This document shows positions 52,701 to 60,265 of a stretch of DNA of 64,000 nucleotides, piece after piece. This stretch comes from Dastarcus helophoroides (lineage: Eukaryota; Arthropoda; Insecta; Coleoptera; Bothrideridae). The stretch spans positions 2,108,001 through 2,172,000 of the forward strand of contig CM053329.1 in assembly GCA_028583605.1 (NCBI GenBank). The letters are read 5' to 3'. Positions within the stretch are counted from its first letter, which is position 1. Each line of letters begins with the position of its first letter. The notes below the pieces were generated by a model. That model was not told the DNA's origin and ran no database searches. It saw nothing but the letters and a program-made list of their open reading frames with translations. The position numbers and the translations under genes were made by a program.

Positions 52701-55700
52701 GTGGGTTATAATTGTTATTAAATTATATTTCTTGGAAATTTACTCTTGAAGCTCCTTCTTCTTATTATAATGGATTAAATTTCCATTTCATTGCTTTGTT
52801 TTATTAAGTACGTAGTTCTGCTTAAATTCTTCAGAAGTGTATCATAAATGTACTTGGGAAAACCAATAGAAAATAATGAATAGATCCAAATAACCTATAA
52901 AAAGGCAAAAACAAGAGAAATTGAAATTTCAGCAATGCTAACGCATAAAAAATGCCGAAAAAGGTGAAAAGGTGGGATATATGATTTTGCATAAATTCCG
53001 GCCTCTAGTAATAACCATTTTAGGAACAAACATATAAATGCAAAATTTTCATAAATTTATTCTAAAAATTAATACCTCCAGGAAAGAGCTGCTTGTTAAA
53101 AGTGACAAATTTAAATGTAAAAGCGAATTTACATTTTTCATTTTGGATGTACATCGCCAGTGATTCATCCGCAGTAAAACAGTAAGCGTCGTTTTCATCT
53201 GCATTTCATCCAAAGTGAAAGTATTTTGGATGAATGGATGACTCATTGTAGTGAATATATTACGTATAACTATGCATATATCTTTAGATAATAATAGTCA
53301 AAGCATATGTATGTATATTGTGGTGCAAACTCGTAATTATTAAAATGTCTGCATCCAATGCCTAGTTTTGAGGTTTTTTTCTTGACCGTATCAATATTGT
53401 GTAAAAAGTGAAAATTAATATTTTGTGTAAAATTGCTTTTCCGTGGAAAGGTAAACATGTGGAGTCATTTCTAGAATTGTACATACAAAATGAGTGCTTG
53501 TGCAATAAATAATAAGTGTCAAGACCATTATAAAAAAAATATGCGAGGAAGTGAATTCAACAATTATGTATTAACTGCAACAAATGACATAAATTCAAAT
53601 TTCTGGAAAGAAAACACTGGTCACCGAGTGATTCGCCCGAATATTGAGATGAATATGTGTAAACTGTTTACGTGTTATATTTCATCTTCACCGCAGATGA
53701 ACCACTCGCAATGCACAAGTGCAAAGGTCTAAATTCTCCTTCGAATAATGACCGTCGTAGAATTTTGACAAATAATGCTCAAATTTTAAAATGTTTTGAT
53801 AACAACGCCCTCTCAGGCTAATATTAAATCGGCTAGTACTGTTGAAGAGCGGTGCTTACAGACAAAATGAACACTTTACTAAAAAAACTTTATTAACTGA
53901 ACGTTAAAACATTAATTTTACGCGGCAACGAAACAAAACTGTTATTAATATTGACAGTACTTCATATATCTATGTTACTATACTACGTATAACAGCCCTA
54001 GTGCTTTACTAGAAATTAGGACTGAGAGTCCTAATTTCTGTATACTATTTAATAACGCAAAAGTGCACCCCAGAGTTGACTCCTATCCTAAGCAAATTGT
54101 TCACACTCTCTTACAACAAAGGTGTATTCCCTAACATCTGGAAATCTGCTAGAGTGCAGCCTGTCCCTAAAAAGGGAAAAAGGAATCTGCCTAACAACTA
54201 TCGCCCTATATCTTGGTTACCCGTTATATCTAAAGTGATGGAAAAGGTTATCAACATCGAGATTCTCAAATATCTAAAGGAAAATAGAATCATCTCCGAC
54301 AGGCAATACGGTTTTAGACAACACCGTTCCACTGGCGATCTACTGGCATATGTTACTCATATCTGTAACTCAGCTATGGAAAAACGTGGTGATTGCCATA
54401 TATCCTTGTTTCCTCATCCTACTCGCAGTGCTTTGAAAGCATAATGGGGGTTACCATTTGCGAGTGGATTAAACTTAAAAAAAAGGTGCAGCTAATTGTT
54501 TTGTTAACAAATGAGCTACCTTTGTCTTCATGCTTTTATGAGTTATCTGGATTCCGTTACTTTTAATATTTTCCTTAATGAAATGACGCTTCAGGTCTAT
54601 GTGTTTGGTTCTTGGTTTAAAGTTGTTCTTGGTTTAAAGGATTGCAATTTGTCATACCAAATTTTTCGAGTATTTCTTTTATACACTTTATCTGATTTAA
54701 GCGTATTTGTCCCAATTTTCGATTACGTTCAATTTTTATTCCTAAACATTCCTTAATTTCTCCTAAATCCTTCATTTTAAAATTTGTTGATAACTTTTCT
54801 TTCAGATCACTTTTTAGTTTTTGACAATTGCTTAATACTATTATGTTATCAACATAAATTGCAGCGATAACTATTTTCGTTCCTTCCTTTTTATAAAATA
54901 TACATTGATCTTTCTGAGACTGCTGCATGCCGCTGTGTTTTAGGGTTCCAACTTTTCATTCCATGAACGTCCACTTTGTTTGAGTCCATACATAGTTCTT
55001 TTTAATTTGCATACTAAGTGACTTTGATTTGTTTTTATAAACCCTTCTGGTGGTTTGACATGAATGTCTTCGTAAAGTTCTCCTTGTTAGGAGGCAGTAA
55101 CTGCCTCCAAATGATCTATGTCTAAGTCATATTTAACAGCTACAGCAAATAATAGACGTAAGGCATTATGACATATTATAGGTGCAAAAGTTTCTTCATC
55201 AATCCACCAATTCACCAATTCTTGCTTCTGACTGCAACCTTTAGCAACAAGACGGGCTTTATATTTTGGCACGTTTGCTTCGGAGTTAGATTTTCTTTTA
55301 AATATGCACTTAACATCAATAGCTTTTCTGTTTTCCGGTAGTTCGACAGCTCGTTTTCTTATCCGTCCTCCGTGTCTTCCATAGGTAGTTTCCATTTCTC
55401 TTTCTCTGAACTTTCTAAAGCTTTTATTACAGTAGACGGTGAAAAATAAACTGAATTCACGAAGTAGTTGTACTCGTAGTCTGGGTCTTCATTTGGTTTT
55501 GTAATTTTACTTGAGTGTCTTACGGGTTGCCGGTTTTCATTTGTGTTTTCTAAACTCTCTTGTTTTTCGTCTTCACTTTCATCTGTTTCTTTTTCCTTAC
55601 TCTGGTATTCTCCTGATTCCGGTTCTAGTAAAATCTCTTTCTTCTTCTCATTGCATAATGGTAACAACGGGTTCTTTTCGAATTTTTGCTCCGGTTGCTT

Positions 55701-57821
55701 CAAAAATCCATTTTGTAGAAAAATAACGTCTCTGCTAAACACAATTTTATTATTCTTTGTATTGAACAATATCTAGCCTTTGGAATTGTTACAGTATCCT
55801 ACAAAATGCAGTCTTTAGATTTTTCATTCAGTTTTTTCGTTTTTCATTTGGAATATGAACCATTGATCTGCATCCAAATAGCTTCAAATAGGACAAATTT
55901 GGTTTTTGTTCGTCCAAATTTCTTCAGGTGTCTTCTTATCTTTTATAGCGCTTGTTAACGAGCGGTTTATTATGTGCATTGCCGTATTCGATGTTTCGGC
56001 CCAAAATTCCTTTTTTTAGATTCGCTTAGGAAAGTAAGAATCGAACTTTTTCTACTATAGTTCTGTTCATCTGTTCTGCAATTCTGCTTTTGGTGTGGGC
56101 AGGTGTTGCCTCGTGCCTTACTCCAGTAAAATTTAAAATTTTACCATTGTCAATAAGTAAGCACTTGATTTTTAAACCAGTTTGGTTTTCAACAAGGCTT
56201 TTAAATTTTTTGAACACTTCAGTTACTTCTCCTTTTTTTTAGAGTAAATAAACACCTTGTACGAAAAATCATCAATGGAAGACAAAAAATATCGGGATCC
56301 TTGTATGGAGTTCACTTCAAATGGTCCGCATATATCTGAATGAATAATTTCTAACGTATGTGTCGTTCTTGTATCTTTGTTGTGAGGTTTGAAAGGATTA
56401 GGTAAAATTTTTCGGACATATGTATTTGTCAGTGTGGTCCAATTTGATTCCATAAGTTTGATTACCAGTGGCCTTTAGAATATTATCACTTGCATGGCCT
56501 AAACGGTGATGCCAAATATTTTGTTCATCGATAGATGCTACATTGATTAAATGTTTTTCTCCAATTTTATTTTGACCCAATTTGTACATGCCATTGGGCT
56601 GTGTTCCTGTAGCTATTAAATTAGTAATTTTCTGGTAAGCCTGCTAACAATAGCGTTCCAACCCATTCATCACTAATATCAAAATTGATTCCACGGAGTT
56701 TGTGAGCGGTTGTAATTATTAAATTAACGTATTCTTCAATTGAATTACAATGTTCCAACTTTGTTGTAGTTAATGATCTTAGAAGCCCTACTTTCCTCGC
56801 TAATCCGTTGTCTTCGAAAGCTCTTTCGTGGTTTCCCATGTTTCTTTGGCGGTTTTTGCAGTCTGAATATGTACGTAATTTATTGGATCTACAGATAAGG
56901 CGATTTTTGCTTTGGCTTTGCGTCACTTTTTTCGTTGAAATCTTTTTCATCTACACCAACTGTATGATTTCCATAACCTGTTGAAGAGCGGCACTTTCAG
57001 ACAAAAGGAACATTTTACTAAAAAGAACTTTATTAATTGAAGATTAAAGTATTAATTTTACGCGGTAATGAAACGAAACAGTTATTAAAATTGACAGTAC
57101 TTCATATATCTATTTTAAGTTCCATGACATTATTCTTTACATAACATCTAAAGTTAGTTCTATACTACTAACAAGTACAACCTTTAATACACCCAGGGAA
57201 AGTATTAGAAGGTGCTTGGAAAAATCAAAATAAAAGTCTTTAAGCCCATCAATTGACATTAGATAGATCTCTTAAAGATTGGATTTTTCATTATTTATAC
57301 AAGGGAAACTGTTACAGTCTTACATTTGATTTTGACAAATAGTTTTGTCATGGATATATCAATTATTTGGATAAATGTACGAAAATATATTTACTATGCA
57401 TTCATATTTTAGGTTCTAAAACCGGTTTTACTTAAAAGTTTTCAATAAAATTCGAATATAAATACAGCGGTGTACACTTATTTTTTTCTAAAATAATTGC
57501 TAATATAAATTTTACTACTAAATATTGAAGTAGTAGGCTTTTTGTAAGAATTCGAAAGTATTTATTTCCAGTTTGTTAGGACCTACAATTTAAAAAACCG
57601 ACTTAGATAGCACAGTAAATAAAGATTCTGCAGAAACCAATTGGTCACACTGCATTTTTATTTAATTATATGTTTTGTTCCAGGTTTCCTTCTTTAGAGA
57701 ATTAAAATCAACGCCATGTGAAAAACACAATATTTTAAAAAATAATCGACCTATTCAAACACCACCTCCAGATAAAAAGCTTGATATAATTTACGTAAGA
57801 TCACATCGGAAGAGTGAATAG
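31589..57821 (+). CDS. alpha-carbonic anhydrase, seven-exon model across TE-rich introns
   Basis: Zinc enzyme hydrating CO2 to bicarbonate. Proposed exons: 31589-31751, 40388-40441, 48311-48481, 48536-48677, 48732-48931, 50527-50663, 57684-57821 (334 residues). All junctions are GT-AG and in phase. Zinc ligands appear as QLHFHW (His158, His160) and MEAHAVHYN (His183). The gatekeeper Thr is in GSLTTEP (Thr266), and the family words QSPIEL, GGPL and NNRPIQ are present. The usual proton-shuttle His64 position is Phe128 (NNGFT), and the usual TTPPC is TTEPY. Exon 1 starts with a hydrophobic stretch (IFSIFIFYLIL), a signal peptide or anchor. The usual N-terminal NGPxxW is absent. Introns 3 and 4 are 54 bp; introns 1, 2 and 6 are 7-9 kb and filled with mobile elements. 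The catalytic domain is very secure; exons 1-2 are inferred from splice phase. Confidence 0.85.
31772..35356. other. carbonic anhydrase intron 1, AT-rich, no gene
   Basis: No motif-bearing open frame or terminal repeat was recognised. The small frames at 32743-32976 and 33150-33365 (minus) are not supported by any feature. Confidence 0.5.
35357..39202. repeat. interleaved long inverted repeats (order Z X Y X' Y' Z')
   Basis: Z (about 35357-35590, CGAATAAGATGCTAATA) returns inverted at about 38990-39202. Within it, X (about 35590-36050) returns inverted at 36895-37425, and Y (about 36050-36890) returns inverted at 37430-38285, in the order X Y X' Y' rather than a simple palindrome. Arms are nearly identical, for example GTTGGACCAGTCCGTTCAACC near 37849 and its inverse near 36480. 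Y holds the perfect hairpin AACACTAGTGCGAAAAA and its inverse at 36137-36185. No transposase. It is located in carbonic anhydrase intron 1. Confidence 0.8.
37331..37376. repeat. GC-rich hairpin present in only one arm
   Basis: Arm X' contains CGTGGGGTTGCCCCACTCG and following CGCTAGGCTCGTTCCGC text between two halves of an AAAATAAAAT hairpin. The matching spot in arm X (about 35620) has only a few bases. The CpG-rich piece stands out in this AT-rich window. Confidence 0.7.
40388..40441 (+). CDS. carbonic anhydrase candidate exon 2 (linker)
   Basis: A 54-base exon between TTTCTGCTGCAG and GTAAGT, coding LTKNECSCDDEKEFQQN, with one split codon at each side. Phases match exon 1 and exon 3. The two Cys are close together. 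It has no counterpart in the standard carbonic anhydrase fold and would be a linker before the catalytic domain. Confidence 0.55.
40970..43690 (-). mobile_element. MULE (MuDR-like) DNA transposon relic
   Basis: The transposase relic (41820-43300, minus) is flanked on the left (about 40985-41420) by repeats of GCTCGATA/GATAAAAATAAT and on the right (about 43440-43670) by the inverse, TTATCGAGCAT and related words. I read these as subterminal inverted repeats, which are common in MULEs. Exact ends and a 9-bp duplication were not found. It is inserted in carbonic anhydrase intron 2. Confidence 0.6.
41820..43300 (-). pseudogene. MULE transposase with FLYWCH, DDE and SWIM remnants
   Basis: Read on the minus strand in shifting frames. 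A FLYWCH-like zinc finger (IYRCNEVKYRGEQC, then LLHTC) lies at about 42960-43110. The DDE core start HVHADATYISVW lies near 42700. STNNVLEVFNTLIKDENSLTERF follows in part near 42200-42290, then a SWIM zinc finger with CDCPNYLKMLICKH near 41850-41890. This order is that of animal MULE transposases. At least three frameshifts inactivate it. Start and end are approximate. Confidence 0.8.
43819..43948. repeat. nested short inverted repeats (GAGAAGCTATC)
   Basis: GGAGAAGCTATCTCCTCTCA is mirrored by TGATAGGAGATAGCTTCTCT, and GTGTCAATTATCCTGAGAGA by TCTCTCAGGATAGTTGACAC, giving two overlapping hairpins. The right end plus the following ACGGAATAAA and ACGCACC words recur at 50413-50493, so it is a dispersed small element end. 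Confidence 0.7.
44488..46690. mobile_element. element B2: second copy of the B element
   Basis: It begins like B1 (CAGTGTGTCTCACCTGGAATC, then GGAATCGATATCTGACAAAG). Arms mirror over hundreds of bases, for example AGGCCACTTTAGATAACAAA near 44662 and its inverse near 46597. It ends with a TTTCCGGTTATACCGG word, as in B1. A further small insertion at about 45829-45950 has its own inverted ends (GGAATGGCATATTCAACAC against GTGTAGAATATGCGCCATTCC). No transposase. It lies in carbonic anhydrase intron 2. Confidence 0.7.
46691..48310. other. carbonic anhydrase intron 2, distal part, nothing recognised
   Basis: AT-rich sequence without supported genes. Short frames (46835-47059 minus, 47536-47814 plus) have no family motif. 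I looked here for an exon carrying the missing NGPxxW segment and saw none in a compatible phase. Confidence 0.45.
48311..48931 (+). CDS. carbonic anhydrase exons 3-5 (zinc site)
   Basis: Three exons (48311-48481, 48536-48677, 48732-48931) with two 54-bp introns. They encode VQSPIEL, a NNGF segment, GGPL, YVFEQLHFHW, SGCEH (the structural Glu) and MEAHAVHYN. The region then runs through LAVVAFFIHA to TEVAS. All three zinc-binding His and the two conserved Glu are here. No stop or frameshift is present. Confidence 0.93.
48991..50526. other. carbonic anhydrase intron 5
   Basis: No gene. At 50413-50493 lies a partial copy of the dispersed repeat end seen at 43919-44010. The rest is plain AT-rich DNA. 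Confidence 0.5.
50527..50663 (+). CDS. carbonic anhydrase exon 6 (Thr gatekeeper)
   Basis: Bounded by TCTGTTTCAG and GTAAGT. Encodes YYTYQGSLTTEP, then ESVTWILYTVPIHVSRKQ. GSLTT carries the active-site Thr, and the Trp in VTW is the conserved one. The Pro-Pro-Cys after TT in many relatives is Glu-Pro-Tyr here. Confidence 0.92.
51811..52647. mobile_element. short DNA element with ATGTAAATTGCGGCGG ends
   Basis: ATGTAAATTGCGGCGG at the left end is mirrored by CCGCCGCAATTTACAT at the right, about 840 bases apart. A diverged direct copy of the terminus (TGTAAATTGCAGCAG) lies outside at 51737. The interior is non-coding; a small direct repeat with GTAGCCCCG lies near 52330-52365. It is located in carbonic anhydrase intron 6. 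Superfamily unknown. Confidence 0.6.
53840..53994 (-). repeat. copia 3' LTR (shortened)
   Basis: On the plus strand it runs TGTTGAAGAGCGG to ACTACGTATAACA. It matches the right LTR closely for the first 130 bases, but lacks about 40 bases before the end, so it has an internal deletion. Confidence 0.75.
54050..54487 (+). pseudogene. LINE (non-LTR) reverse transcriptase fragment
   Basis: The fragment reads CTPELTPILSKLFTLSYNKG, VPKKGKRNLPNNYRPIS, LPVISKVMEKVI and QYGFRQHRSTGDLLAYVTH, the first RT blocks of a Jockey/CR1-like LINE. After SAMEKRGDCHI the family pattern ends, a stop follows, and the copy runs into a short A-rich tail (AACTTAAAAAAAA). It therefore looks like an internally deleted copy with its 3' end. 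It lies between the copia 3' LTR and pol, so it was inserted into the copia element. Confidence 0.85.
54500..55770 (-). pseudogene. copia reverse transcriptase, broken
   Basis: The N-terminal linker is acidic, with VRHSSKITKPNEDPDY (about 55490). RT starts KYKARLVAKGCSQKQ (near 55260) and continues with EETFAPI and DIDHLEAVTA. A break at about 55087-54930 precedes the segment AAIYVDNIIVLSN. The catalytic YVDD is YVDN here (Asn codon 54845-54847). KDLGEIKECLGIKIER is then recognisable. A frame change at 55360-55395 and loss of a catalytic Asp make it dead. Confidence 0.87.
56020..56600 (-). pseudogene. copia GAG-pre-integrase and integrase, broken
   Basis: HHRLGHAS near 56505 is the pre-integrase His motif. 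Integrase follows with IIHSDICGPFEV and SSIDDFSYKVFIY (near 56260-56350), then LLIDNGKIL and RIAEQMNRTIVEK (near 56060-56160). The Asp residues and the final Glu equivalents are visible, but the reading jumps frame at about 56220 and 56400. Confidence 0.85.
56601..56960 (-). pseudogene. copia gag fragment joined to pre-integrase
   Basis: The frame reads MKKISTKKVTQ, then HCNSIEEYVNLI and LRGINFDISDEWVGTLLLAGLPENY, typical of the copia gag capsid region. Within about 20 codons it reaches the pre-integrase part, so the end of gag, the zinc knuckle and the protease are deleted. Only the gag middle is left. Confidence 0.8.
56979..57173 (-). repeat. copia 5' LTR
   Basis: 195 bases from TGTTGAAGAGCGG to TACTACTAACA, next to the AGTAC duplication. 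It is the longer and better preserved of the two LTRs. Confidence 0.8.
57684..57821 (+). CDS. carbonic anhydrase exon 7 (C-terminus)
   Basis: Acceptor TTTTGTTCCAG, phase 0. Encodes VSFFRELK, then NNRPIQTPPP, the family's C-terminal signature, and stops at TAG 57819-57821 after a basic tail. There is no hydrophobic tail for a GPI anchor. An AATAAA at 58023-58028 may serve as poly(A) signal. Confidence 0.9.
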   Translation, partial: VSFFRELKSTPCEKHNILKNNRPIQTPPPDKKLDIIYVRSHRKSE

Positions 57822-58078
57822 TCTAGTTTTTAAAGCTTGTAATGGAAAATAATATTGGCATTGCACAAAATGTATTTTTAGATCTTATATTTTTATAACA
57901 ACATTAAGTTGTGGATTTATATTAGTTTATTTGTTTATTGTAAGCTTCATGTGACTAAAAACTAAAAACACTTCCAGTAATATGAATTTCAGTATTGTAG
58001 CTTAAGAAATATGGTCCACGGTAATAAATATTTTTTACTGTAATAACATATACAAATATATACAATTAACAATATACC

Positions 58079-59136
58079 TTATGGTAGCCATGCCTTTGAT
58101 TTTTTCTCCTCTAAATGTTTTTCATACGATTCTATGCTGTGTACAGATTCCTCTTCCTCTGTAATTTCCTCTGCAAATATCTCATCTTCTGAATAATACA
58201 TTTCATCGTTCTTAATCATGACAAATTTCTCGGGTGATTTTTCCCGACCATATGATGTAGGAACTAAGTCAATTGTTTTAACAACCTGTCTTGTTGTTGC
58301 TGTTGAAACTTCTTTCGGTTTTGTACCCATTTTATCCCGGACAGTTACTCTTGATTGTGGTTTTATTCCTAATGTTGATCGCCTAGAAGTATCTTCTTCT
58401 TCCATTTCTTCAATAACGGACAATTTTTTAGAAAGCATGGAAGTTGCAGGTGTAGTTATTGGAGTAACGGTGGTGTCTTTGACCCTGGCAATTAATTTAT
58501 CTTTTACTAAAATTTCTCGTATTTCTGGTTTATCGTGAACAGCCAATAACTTGTTGTAGTAGACTATATCTTCTGCCGATTCAAATGGAGCGGATGCTAC
58601 CTTTTCCGTATCTGCTTCATGTATGTAGCATCGAGCACTTTCGATATCTTTCGGTGGTATCTTCAACAATAATTTATTATCACATTTTGTAATTTAATTT
58701 CATTTAATGGTAATGTTGGTAAAATAAAGTTGAATTTTTGGTAACCTATGTAACAAAAAAATTTGGAAAAAAATAAGTAGCTGTGAAGTAATGAAAATGA
58801 AGTTTGTATTGAGTTACCACTGAAAACAAACATTTCAGTTTAACATTCCTTATCATATTTGTCATGTAGTTTATGAAGTCATGGGGTTTAGACTAGAAAT
58901 TCGAAAAATCATATTCCATTTAGTTGTAATATTCCAAATAACAAAGATGTCTTTAAAAATTTACCGATATTATCAATACGTACTATTTTAATAATGAAAA
59001 TGTCTTTTGGTCTGATCTATCCTGTGTGGTAGAATATCTAGAGATTGGTAAGAGATTTACAACATACATCCTCCAAATGTTCCATAGGCACGTCAAGATG
59101 AAGACTTTTGCAATATTCAATATTTAGTAAAAATAT
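58079..59136 (-). CDS. unknown acidic protein, last two exons
   Basis: The minus-strand 3' exon (58079 to about 58661) encodes about 194 residues, beginning IPPKDIESARCYIHEADTEK. It then has VYYNKLLAVHDKPE, a Ser/Thr- and Lys-rich middle and a strongly acidic end (EEITEEEESVHS), stopping TAA at 58079-58081. A likely preceding exon is 59068-59136 (after CATTTGTCATAG, donor GTATGT), coding NIEYCKSLHLDVPMEHLED; both junctions are phase 0. No family is recognised and no membrane segment is seen. It is convergent with the carbonic anhydrase (257 bases apart). AATAAA words on the minus strand near 57925-57945 fit its poly(A) signal. More exons must lie upstream. The 3' exon is well supported by length and composition; the second exon is tentative. 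Confidence 0.6.
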
Positions 59137-59426
59137 CTATGACAAATGTTTTTTTCAATTTGTTTAACATTTCTTCGGCCCAGTTTGGAAATATTTAAAT
59201 TTTTATGGTTTGTTAACAATTTTATAAACAGTTTTTGAAATGCGACTACGTGATATTTAAATTTATTGAAAACGTCACTTCATGACAGTTTACAAATTAA
59301 AAGGTTAGTTTATTTTACATAGAATAGGAAAAATGAAAAATAGGAGACCAAAAATTAGATATGGAAAAAAATAAAAATTTTGTTTTTTTGATAAATTAGG
59401 AAAATATAAAAAAATACATAAAAGAG

Positions 59427-59484
59427 GTTGTAGCACTGGACATCGATGTTTCGCTCTCATTTGAGCTCGTCAGCAGTGCATAAC
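59427..59484 (-). ncRNA. hammerhead ribozyme, left arm (complete core)
   Basis: On the minus strand: stem I GCACTG/CAGTGC (59474-59479 with 59433-59438), extended after an internal loop by GTT/AAC. The core is CTGACGA (59467-59473). Stem II is GCTC/GAGC with a 6-base loop. GAAA is at 59449-59452. Stem III is ACA/TGT closed by TCGA, then the TC cleavage site, with C17 at 59439. Every invariant core base (CUGANGA, GAAA, UH) is present and in order. It would cleave the RNA transcribed from this strand. This is the strongest RNA call in the window. Confidence 0.85.
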
Positions 59485-59840
59485 ATGGAAAGGGAACAAT
59501 GGGGAAGAAATACTTAAAAATAAAAATTTTTTAAATATAAAAAATAAAAATAAACAAATTTTAACATGAATAGACGTTTCATCATTAATTTACTGTGTTA
59601 AAAATTTACTGTGTTAAAAATTTAAATATTTGAAGCCCAATCCACAAGAAACAACTACTCCGAGGGCTAGTTGTTTCTTGTGGATTGGGCTTCAAATATT
59701 TAAATTTTTAACACAGTAAATTTTTAACACAGTAAATTAATGATGAAACGTCTATTCATGTTAAAATTTGTTTATTTTTATTTTTTATATTTAAAAAATT
59801 TTTATTTTTAAGTATTTCTTCCCCATTGTTCCCTTTCCAT

Positions 59841-59898
59841 GTTATGCACTGCCGACGAGCTCAAATGAGAGCGAAACATCGATGTCCAGTGCTACAAC
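59841..59898 (+). ncRNA. hammerhead ribozyme, right arm (core mutated)
   Basis: This is the mirror copy, identical in stems, loops, GAAA (59873-59876) and cleavage site (GTC ending 59886). The core reads CCGACGA (59852-59858), so the invariant U4 (59853) is C. It is predicted inactive or very slow. Confidence 0.75.
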
Positions 59899-60265
59899 CT
59901 CTTTTATGTATTTTTTTATATTTTCCTAATTTATCAAAAAAACAAAATTTTTATTTTTTTCCATATCTAATTTTTGGTCTCCTATTTTTCATTTTTCCTA
60001 TTCTATGTAAAATAAACTAACCTCTTAATTTGTAAACTGTCATGAAGTGACGTTTTCAATAAATTTAAATATCACGTAGTCGCATTTCAAAAACTGTTTA
60101 TAAAATTGTCAACAAACCATAAAAATTTAAATATTTCCAAACTGGGCCGAAGAAATGTTAAACAAATTGAAAAAAAAACATGATATTTCCGGTCAATAAG
60201 GGTCTACCATGAAGAATAAATCTATGACAAATGATGGAAGACAGGAAATAAAGAATAGTTACGAT

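Larger units (their letters stand above)
53840..57173 (-). mobile_element. copia-type LTR retrotransposon, internally deleted
   Basis: Target duplication AGTAC (53835-53839 and 57174-57178) flanks TG...CA ends. On the minus strand the order is LTR, primer site, gag, GAG-pre-integrase, integrase, RT, LTR. Integrase before RT marks Ty1/copia. After the minus-strand LTR end the sequence GGTTATGGAAATC resembles the copia-type primer site that pairs to an internal part of the initiator tRNA. A LINE fragment is inserted near the 3' LTR. Located in carbonic anhydrase intron 6. Confidence 0.88.
59149..60180. repeat. near-perfect 1-kb palindrome carrying hammerhead ribozymes
   Basis: Two arms of about 500 bases are mirror images about a centre at 59662-59663, with a 14-base loop (59656-59669). 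Arm differences are few; one falls in the ribozyme core. The outer limits read GTTTAACATTTCTTCGGCCC and its inverse. A 13-base direct repeat, TCTATGACAAATG, flanks it (59136-59148 and 60221-60233), with 40 bases between the right arm and the repeat. No protein is encoded. Inverted pairs of ribozyme-carrying terminal repeats are known from Penelope-like elements, which is the best guess for its origin. Confidence 0.9.

Noticed and set aside
55990..56005. GATGTTTCGGCCC as a ribozyme fragment
   Set aside because: It lies in the copia integrase region and has no hammerhead core nearby.
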